The notes under the pieces are model-generated. The model saw only the letters and a program-made list of their open reading frames with translations. It made no database searches and was not told where the DNA came from. From an uncultured Eubacteriales bacterium (GTDB lineage Bacteria > Bacillota > Clostridia > Lachnospirales > Lachnospiraceae), in contig OMZA01000008.1 of NCBI GenBank assembly GCA_900315425.1, positions 79,662 through 143,661 of the forward strand: a DNA stretch of 64,000 nucleotides, in the 5' to 3' direction. The position numbers and the translations under genes are program-made. Each line of letters opens with the position of its first letter. Position 1 is the stretch's first letter. This document shows positions 63,892 through 64,000 of this stretch, one piece after another.

Positions 63892-64000
63892 ATGAACACA
63901 TCCAATATCACTAATTATAAACCAAAAGATTTTGCTGAACTATTAGGCGTTTCTGTGAAGACGTTGCAGCGTTGGGATAGAGAGGGAACTTTAAAAGCAA
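63892..64000 (+). CDS. IS607-type transposase, N-terminal part
   Basis: Partial; the window ends in the gene. The ATG lies behind GGAGG and the first residues, KPKDFAELLGVSVKTLQRWD, form the MerR-like HTH typical of IS607 serine-recombinase transposases (usually KYYKPKEFAELLGVSVKTLQRWD). An IS200/IS607 element with an accompanying tnpB is likely just outside the window. Confidence 0.8.
   Translation, partial: MNTSNITNYKPKDFAELLGVSVKTLQRWDREGTLKA

Noticed and set aside
1-64000. tRNA or rRNA genes
   Set aside because: I saw no cloverleaf with a CCA end and no rRNA-like sequence in the intergenic regions.

Overview
The window looks like chromosomal DNA of a low-GC Firmicute, most likely a Lachnospiraceae member (Butyrivibrio/Roseburia/Eubacterium-like). 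This is inferred from an AT-rich composition with strong GGAGG ribosome sites, the Gram-positive order of the S10-spc-alpha ribosomal superoperon, an ecfA-ecfT-truA-rplM-rpsI tail with a small Cys-rich DUF6472-like gene, diaminopimelate dehydrogenase, an ECF sigma factor paired with a secreted beta-propeller protein, and Thr/Lys-rich lipoproteins. No database search was possible.

1-19.5 kb is conserved backbone: rplC (5' cut by the window edge) to secY, adk, a KOW protein, infA, rpmJ, then rpsM-rpsK-rpsD-rpoA-rplQ, then a fused double-ATPase ecfA gene, ecfT, a DUF6472-like gene, truA, and rplM-rpsI behind their own promoter and an L13-type leader. The map gene, which I expect between adk and infA, is absent.

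19.5-48.1 kb is an accessory island inserted at the 3' end of rpsI. A block of about 97 bp holding the last rpsI codons, its stop and its terminator occurs at 19472, 22204 and 25574 as direct repeats, and a degenerate version lies near 48013. The repeats divide the island into three segments. Segment 1 has a membrane ferredoxin, a PadR regulator and a flavodoxin in one overlapping operon. Segment 2 has an AAA/DUF4143 ATPase behind twin palindromes and an AbiTii-like protein. Segment 3 has an AlbA/ATPase-like regulator, a nitroreductase, a decayed mobilisation module (lipoprotein, TnpV-like gene, relaxase), and a type II lantibiotic cluster (a divergent precursor, a two-gene ABC exporter of BceAB type, LanM, LanT) split by an IS66 remnant with a visible target duplication. 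It continues with a HEPN-domain fragment, an unrecognised soluble plus four-TM gene pair, a broken AlbA gene, and a Ser/Thr kinase fused to a TGT-like domain followed by a PD-(D/E)XK-like nuclease. No integrase is visible, so the segments are probably remnants or elements mobilised in cis.

48.1-64 kb returns to chromosome-like genes: a DUF1846 protein, an MgtC-like protein, a broken GGDEF gene, a CPCC protein, a PurF homologue lacking the usual N-terminal cysteine, a zinc-ribbon/TPM membrane pair, ddh (minus strand), two lipoproteins, a thioesterase, the sigma factor/beta-propeller pair, and the start of an IS607-type transposase at the window edge.

The best candidates for an undescribed system are the kinase-TGT-like/nuclease pair (45240-47896) and the unrecognised soluble/four-TM pair (42270-43782), both inside the island beside phage-defence-like debris.
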